In this document: piece after piece, positions 14,893 through 20,910 of the stretch | Layout: every line of letters begins with the position of its first letter | Numbering within the stretch: position 1 is the stretch's first letter | Source: Conidiobolus incongruus B7586 | Taxonomy: Eukaryota > Entomophthoromycota > Entomophthoromycetes > Entomophthorales > Conidiobolaceae | NCBI GenBank assembly: GCA_000697335.1 | Contig: JNEM01013188.1 | Location: 1-20,910, forward strand | Reading direction: 5' to 3' | DNA length: 20,910 nucleotides | Program-made: the position numbers and the translations under genes | The notes under the pieces: generated by a model | Told to the model about the DNA's origin: nothing | The model's input: only the letters and a program-made list of their open reading frames with translations | Database searches by the model: none

Positions 14893-17155
14893 TTGATATT
14901 AGCTTTTCTATAATTTATTTGCAAATTATATCAATAGTATAAGAAGCATTTTTAATTTAATTTTTGATTGCCATTTTCTCAAAAAACATCATATAAATAA
15001 TAACATTTTTGCCTTTCTTAGAATCAAATAAACTCTATTCAAAAGTCTAAATAAGGTATCAATTCTGAATATATTATTTTAGTCTATAATCTAGTATTTA
15101 GCGAAATCGATAAAGGTTTTTATTGTAAGGTAATGTGAATGTTTTTATCTTGCTATCTTTTCCGGCCTACAAACAACAATGGCTGATTTCGATATATGTT
15201 TAAATTAGTATTAAATTTTTATAAATTAAGAGTTCTATTATTATATTGGTTTAAGCCAAAACAGTGTATTATGATAAATATATATATATATATATATATA
15301 GTTTTAAAGTAGATAATAGATTAACTCATTACCATCTATACTTTAATATATGTTACTTAATTATTCGCGTCCTTACAAATTATATTAAAATTTTAAATAT
15401 AAATAATTTTATTTGATAACTGGATAATAAAATATGAATACTTGACAATTTTCTTTTTACTGAATTAATTTTCAAACCATTTTTATATAATAGAGTTATT
15501 GTAAATTTTCATATAAATAATAATAATATGATTTATAATATCCAGTTAGTTGATTTTATTGTCAATTATATTTAATAGTGGAATAATTATAATTCGATTG
15601 AATTATGATTTATTTGATATTTAATCCATTATATTTTTGATTTTCAAATTTTACGTTTAGTATTTTCATAGGTTGAATTAATGTATTCAGAAGGGGAAAT
15701 TATATTAAATTTTTAAAAATATTGATTACCTGATAAATTCATTGATTCTTAGTTATAATACAAGTATAAACACATTTTAAATTTAACACTTTTTATATGA
15801 TTTATTTTTACAAATCTCTCTGATTAATATTAAAATAGAATTAATGCAAAATTTTAAAAGTGAACTCAATATAGTTAAAGTTTTATCAATTTTATTATTT
15901 TTCGTAGATAATTTATGAATAAATTTTATCTTATGCTATAATATTATAATATTTAATTAAAGCTAGTGGTTATTATTTAAATATTTTCTCTAACTGGTTT
16001 CAAAAATAAACCAAAAATATATTATATTTATAAATTGTAAACGTCAATATCTGTCCTATGTAATACTCTAAAATTGTCAATTGTTTCCATTGTCTTGATT
16101 GTATTAAAAAAATAAATTATCTGTTTTAGTTTTATAGTAAGATTTATTCCATGGAATAGTTTTAAAATAAATTCATAGCATATTAATTTTTTATCTTTAA
16201 TTATTATTGATACATGATCTTTATATCAGGATATTTCCAAGCGTCTATTTATCAGGTTTTATCCTAGATTATAACTATTAAAATATTAACAATACAATTT
16301 TTGTATCATTGTATTGATTCAAATTCTATCTTATTACATAATTATTTTTGAATGTTTTTTTCAACACAAATATTCCTAATTTTATTTTTAAAGAATTTTA
16401 ACGTAAACAATTTTGAAATAAATATAAATATTAATTATATCTGAGGAATTATTAAGAAACAAAAAGCTCAATAAATTTAAATATATACAAGGTATACGTA
16501 TTTTGACAAGGTGAAAAGTTGCAATACAACGAGAAATTATTGACATCAATCTTTGTCAATTTAAATTTGTTTTATGGTAAATAACTTATGTTTAACTTTC
16601 AAAAGATATATATATTGATTTTAAAACTATTATGAATATAATACATAAATTTCAATATATTATATAATCATAATGAACTTTTCTGAAGTGTTAACTGTTA
16701 TTTGGAGTAATTTGGTAGTTACAATAGTGGTTAATATCATAATAATATTATTATATATTGAAAACAGCCTTGTTAGATATTATATTGGATAAATTCATTG
16801 AAACTTGCTACATAATATATAAATTACTCGAAAATTATTACTGCTACTAACATATTTTGTCAAATAGGTATATAAAGTTTAAATTTTGTCAACTATACAA
16901 CTTAAATTTATATTTTTTTTTTAATTTTGTAGGCTTAAAATTAAGATTTGGTGTTATTCTTGATATAATATATATATATTCAGGTTTTAAAAATTAATTG
17001 AAAATATTATTGACCAATCAGCATTGATTTCACTAATACTTCAAATAAATTTCGAATTTTAGTTTTTATTGAATTTTTTTTTAAAAATTGAAATTGTGAA
17101 AATGATTTAATAATATTATAATACAGTTGTTTCAATAAAAGATATAGTTATTTTT
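14893..17155. other. AT-rich region between convergent genes
   Basis: This region lies between the 3' ends of the plus-strand trypsin gene and the minus-strand C2H2 gene, so it should hold both 3' UTRs. No coding or RNA gene is supportable. It contains a TA microsatellite at 15278-15300 (listed separately). Confidence 0.55.
15278..15300. repeat. AT dinucleotide microsatellite
   Basis: An uninterrupted alternating A/T run of about 23 bases, the longest simple repeat in the window. It is likely to vary in length between strains. Confidence 0.85.
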
Positions 17156-17650
17156 CTATGATCTTTTAGGAAACTCTTCATGAACTCTAAGCCTTCCATG
17201 ATTTTGAATTTTGATATGTGTATTAAGATGATTAAGGACACTGTATGCCTTATTGCAATTGGGATGAATACAGTTATAAATTCGATCCATTTCGTGGTAT
17301 TTCCTTCTATTTCGTTTGATTTTAATAGGCTTCAGCTCTATCCTTTCATTGCATTCCACAGTATTGATTTCTGAACTTGGTGAAGTTGTACTTGTATCGC
17401 AATCTGAGTTATATTGGTTATATTGCATTTGCTCTGAGGACAGTATCAAGGTTCGAGATACTTGAGATTGCTGGACTTGATTTAACTGGGAGGGGAGGAT
17501 AAGTGGAGTTGTTATAGTCTGGTGATCCATATCATAGCTGGAGTACCAATTCGTCCAAGTATAGTCATTCTTATGTTCAAGATAGGAATGTAATCCAAGA
17601 TCTTGTAATGAAGGTAAACTTAATTGTTTTGTGCGTTTAATTTGTGGCAT
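17156..17650 (-). CDS. Small Con7-like C2H2 zinc-finger protein
   Basis: This 164-residue protein is probably a nuclear DNA-binding regulator. It starts at the ATG at 17650-17648; the frame stays open four codons further up only through non-ATG codons. Residues 1-105 are low-complexity, rich in S, Q, T and N. A basic run KIKRNRRK at about 110-117 could serve as a nuclear localisation signal. A single finger follows with C127, C132, H145 and H151 (C-X4-C-X12-H-X5-H). The context RRKYHEMDRIYNC, then KAY, LNHLN, QNHG and EEF, matches from memory the finger region of the fungal Con7 family, which controls morphogenesis in filamentous fungi. The family normally continues after EEF with a conserved basic/tryptophan segment, but here the frame stops four codons later (PKRS). 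The protein may therefore be truncated, or a last exon may have been missed, though no convincing donor is visible. TATA and CCAAT boxes precede it. The C2H2 assignment is firm; the Con7 relation is moderately sure. Confidence 0.85.
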   Translation of the reverse strand: MPQIKRTKQLSLPSLQDLGLHSYLEHKNDYTWTNWYSSYDMDHQTITTPLILPSQLNQVQQSQVSRTLILSSEQMQYNQYNSDCDTSTTSPSSEINTVECNERIELKPIKIKRNRRKYHEMDRIYNCIHPNCNKAYSVLNHLNTHIKIQNHGRLRVHEEFPKRS

Positions 17651-17698
17651 ATTTACAAACAAATTTTAGATAATTAATTCAACTAGCTATGCTTGCAC

Positions 17699-17751
17699 TT
17701 TATATACCCATTTTATCGTTAAAATCAATTATCAGGAGGAATTATGATTGG
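17699..17751 (-). promoter_or_regulatory. TATA and CCAAT boxes of the C2H2 gene
   Basis: Read on the minus strand, TATATAAA occupies 17706-17699, about 50 bp before the ATG. CCAAT occupies 17751-17747, about 41 bp further upstream. Order and spacing fit a core RNA polymerase II promoter with a very short 5' UTR, and support 17650 rather than a more distant start. The flanks are less AT-rich than the surrounding DNA, which makes a chance TATA match less likely. Confidence 0.5.
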
Positions 17752-20545
17752 GAGAATCTGGGAATTCAAGTTTGGATTAAAAGTTAGAGTTCAATAAACC
17801 GGTAAGGTAACGAAATAATAGCGAGAATTGATTAATGAGCTAGCAGATTATATTAATGTGTACAAGTTGAAGAATATATTATTTGATTTTATGAATGCTA
17901 TCTGGAAATTATCAATTGAGATTATATACAATATAAATGTTTAAAGAAAAAAATTAAGTATATGTTTAATTATTTTTTCCATTTCATATTACATAAAAAA
18001 TTTATAGCTTTTTAGTAATTAATAAAATAAAAGAAAAAATACATTTCTAAAATTAAACAATATTTAGTATGTTTAATAATATTTTTAGTAATATGTAATA
18101 ACCTAAATATAGAAAATATATTTCCAGATTCGGTGATATTATTTCGTACTCGTATAATTTTAAATAATTGGAAATTTAGATCAAAAGTTTCTATGAATTC
18201 AGTTATTATACAATATTAGAAATTACTAGCGCAAAATTTACCATATCTAAAAAATAAATAATAACAAATTAATATCATTTGAATGTTAACAAAATGGTTA
18301 ATTTAATACGACAGTATATGCTTTTGAGTTATTATTAAGAATGAAATCATTTTGTTAATACTATTAAAATTAACCTCTAAAATCTTATTACAGATTAATG
18401 ATTTATTATTCTATCCAATTATAATCTTTGAAATTTATAAGCTACATCAAATTAAAAATATCATAATAAATTGATGCCGTACTCAAATTTTATCTAAATA
18501 TTCGTTAATAATATAAAAAGTTTTATTATCCATTAAGTTATATACGCAATTGAAGTGAAAGTAACAGATTAATAATATTTAATAATTTTATGATAGATTA
18601 ATTTCGATTAGGTTTATTTATAATTTTTAGTTTAATTTTCAAAGTTTAATTGCCATTGCAAAAATAAAATAGATATTAAAAAATTATATTTAAGTATAAT
18701 AATAACTATATTTAATAAAATATTTGAAAATTAAAATTCAATCTACTATTGAAGTATTGCATTCAGTCTGATATTGCAACCGATATATTATATTCTTTCA
18801 TAAATTTCAATTATAAGGATTTTACTCAAATTCTTGTAATTTCATAGTTTTAAGTCTGAAAAATAATTTGGGCTCTCAAACTATCAACTAACATATTTAA
18901 AATTTATTTGCTCTTAAGTTTTGAAATATATATTTGAAAACTTTTAGATGGTGTAATTTCATGCTGAAACAATGTATCAAGCTTAATTTTGAAAAATAAA
19001 GTTTGAATATTGTATATAATAAATATTTTTTATATAAAAATATCAACAATGGGTTCACAATCCTTGATTGAAAATATTCATTGTTTTGTACTATTGAATG
19101 ATAGATAAATTTGACCAAAATTCCTTTATCACATCTTGTTTTTTAAAAAATAAACTTGACAGCAAAGCTCACCGTGATTTAATAAAGGTATGTGTAAAAA
19201 GAATTCTTTCTCTTGGTAGAATTTATTATTACATAAGTTTAACAGATGGAAATAATTTACAAAGACAAGCCTAGAATTGGCTATCAAAGGTTAATCACTA
19301 TAAAATATTTAAAGTCTAAAGGTATATAAAATACTCTTTATTTATTACAAGAAATATTTTAGGTGATCATATTTTAATTATGTATTTATTTTATATTGAA
19401 AAAAGATCTTGAATTGAAAAGAAAAACTCTAAATGGGGACTTTATATACTGCCGATTTTTCAAAAGAAACAAGGAGTGAATATAATAGCTGAAAACCTTA
19501 ATAAATCTGAAGTAAATCCTAGACTGTAATGATGAGTTATTGCCATTGAAAAATGTTGATATCCATTACATATATATAACTATCTTATCAGAAATCTAGA
19601 ACCTAGATCAGATTTATCAGTCCCAATTCTTTTAAACTTAAATTACAAAGAAAAGTACCTTATTAATTGATATAATATTTGAAGATATTTGATTCAATCT
19701 ATCATTGCCATAAAGCATTGCCATGAATATCACAGTATAATATATATATATATACATATTTAAAGGAAAAAATTATACAATTGTGGTCATTTTGTTGGAT
19801 TCAAAAATTTCAATTACCTTATTACGCAATTCCATCAAGCACACATTGTCAAAAACCTTATTAAATCAAAAAGTTGGGCTTTATTACCAATCCCACCATA
19901 CTCACAAAATATAAATCCTTGTGGCTTCAAGAGACTTGGGGCATTGAAGGACTTTTATGTTCGAAAGCAATTTAAATATTTCAATGATGTCAATACAAAA
20001 TAAATAAATATATCAAACATTAACGAACAATGAATTTTTAATGAAATTAAACAATTTCCAATAGCTTTGAAGTATATTCTATGAAAAAATTATTAATTTC
20101 ATTAAATAATGATGATTTTATTAATATTTATTATGTCTATTTGTGAATATACTTTGCTATTTTATTAAAAATCCTACTATATAAATCAAAATTATCAAAT
20201 ATTTGAACTATTGATCATCTATTCTATAAAAAGAATCCAATAAAAGGAACCTATGTCCCTGTCTCCTAGACTCGCTAATATTTACTATCAATAACATATT
20301 AAATGTAATGGAATTAAGCGAGGTAGATAATTTTAGCTTGGCAACTCTTGAAAAATATAACAATAAATCATTTTTGTATTACTGTATTTATAAAGTAGCG
20401 CTAAATACTTGTTTTAATTAGATCGATAATATTCTGTGATTGGTGTTTATTATATTGTAACTTTGTTTTTCCACAAAATTGAGGAACAATGTTGTTCTTG
20501 TTTCTAATATATCCATATGATTACCTGAATTAGCAATTAAAGTAC
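17752..20545. other. AT-rich region upstream of the C2H2 gene, with a repeat relic
   Basis: The first 100-200 bp probably belong to the C2H2 promoter. No gene can be supported in the rest; the 73-codon open frame at 18897-19118 is chance-like and rich in F, I, L, K and Y. Copy B of the diverged repeat lies at 19838-19918. A short open frame on the minus strand crosses the right boundary (about 20418-20570), but it has no recognised family. Confidence 0.5.
19838..19918 (-). repeat. Diverged repeat copy B, possible coding relic
   Basis: Partner of 10344-10424. On the minus strand the shared pattern FIxxEYGxxGNKxQ lies in an open stretch of about 40 codons, roughly 19955-19833, longer than in copy A. 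About 12 of 27 aligned codons encode the same residue, and some of those use synonymous codons (ATT/ATA, GAA/GAG, CAG/CAA). No start codon, promoter or recognised domain is seen, so it is treated as a fragment of unknown origin. Confidence 0.4.
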
Positions 20546-20880
20546 TAACACGTCTTGGGAAAGCCGCGTCCGGAATAGTATAAGTAAAAGAGAGAGATCT
20601 AGGGATTTCCAGGTAAAGGTTAGGGAGATAGGGGGTTTATTGATTTAAGCCAAATAGCTGGGAGGACCCAGATCAAACTCCTTCTCTGTAGTATAGCTCT
20701 GTTTCTGGGTTCTATATATAGTGCATAGAGTAGTAGGTTTCTGGAGTTTTCTGGAGGGTTGTATCATTAGCTGATTAAAGGATAGGGTTGAAGTGGTTGG
20801 TCACATGAGGGGGGGAATGACCCTTATATTCAGTTGAAGTAAGCATATTACGTGGGAGGAGAGTCACCTGACTCGTGACA
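20546..20880 (-). mobile_element. Candidate LTR of a retroelement (fossil)
   Basis: An abrupt GC-richer block of about 335 bp. Read on the minus strand it begins TGTCACG and ends CGTGTTA, an imperfect version of the TG...CA inverted ends of LTRs. Inside, in the right order for that strand, are a TATA-like CTATATATAG (20712-20721) and an AATAAA polyadenylation signal (20641-20636), as in U3-R of an LTR. The inner GAGTCA/TGACTC arms at about 20861-20874 are a further small palindrome. No clear target-site duplication is seen. The bases beyond 20880 remain GC-richer, so this may be the end of a longer element continuing to the right, or a solo LTR. The family could be Ty3/Gypsy-like but there is no coding evidence; age cannot be judged without the other copy. 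Confidence 0.4.
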
Positions 20881-20910
20881 ATACCGGGGGGTTTTAAGAT
20901 TGGATGTCCA
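20881..20910. other. GC-richer sequence at the window edge
   Basis: Thirty bases containing a G6 run. They may be the interior of the candidate retroelement or its flank. Too short to call. Confidence 0.3.

Noticed and set aside
17180-17374. Plus-strand open frame inside the C2H2 gene
   Set aside because: Antisense to the zinc-finger exon; no independent signal.
17441-17465. GGTTCGAGA string resembling a tRNA B box
   Set aside because: Lies inside the C2H2 coding exon, with no cloverleaf around it.
18897-19118. Open frame of 73 codons on the minus strand
   Set aside because: Rich in F, I, L, K and Y with no recognisable domain; indistinguishable from chance.

Overview
This is an extremely AT-rich nuclear window from a eukaryote, most likely a fungus. 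A Zn2Cys6 regulator with a fungal middle homology domain and a Con7-like C2H2 protein both point to fungi. Introns are very short (49-63 bp) with GTA donors. A secreted trypsin-family protease beside these genes fits an early-diverging lineage such as the entomophthoralean (Conidiobolus-like) fungi better than yeasts or typical moulds; that placement is an inference from gene content and base composition.

Layout: 1-2487 is gene-poor AT-rich DNA with one weak tRNA-like patch. On the minus strand, 2488-4889 holds a two-exon Zn2Cys6 transcription factor. 4890-7838 is a divergent intergenic region of about 2.9 kb. On the plus strand, 7839-9120 holds a six-exon HEM2 (porphobilinogen synthase) gene that can be reconstructed to 334 residues with all active-site residues. 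A complete tRNA-Lys(UUU) lies at 10944-11016. An intronless, secreted trypsin zymogen is at 14077-14892 on the plus strand. A small Con7-like C2H2 protein is at 17156-17650 on the minus strand with a TATA box and a CCAAT box. The last 365 bp switch abruptly to GC-richer DNA that looks like the terminal repeat of an LTR retroelement.

The genes do not form a pathway: heme synthesis, two regulators and a secreted protease sit kilobases apart with separate promoters. About 75% of the window has no supportable gene. I see no convincing new multi-gene system. The most interesting unexplained item is a pair of about 81-bp sequences, near 10.4 kb and 19.9 kb, that share a minus-strand peptide pattern with synonymous codon differences and so look like relics of one unidentified coding family.
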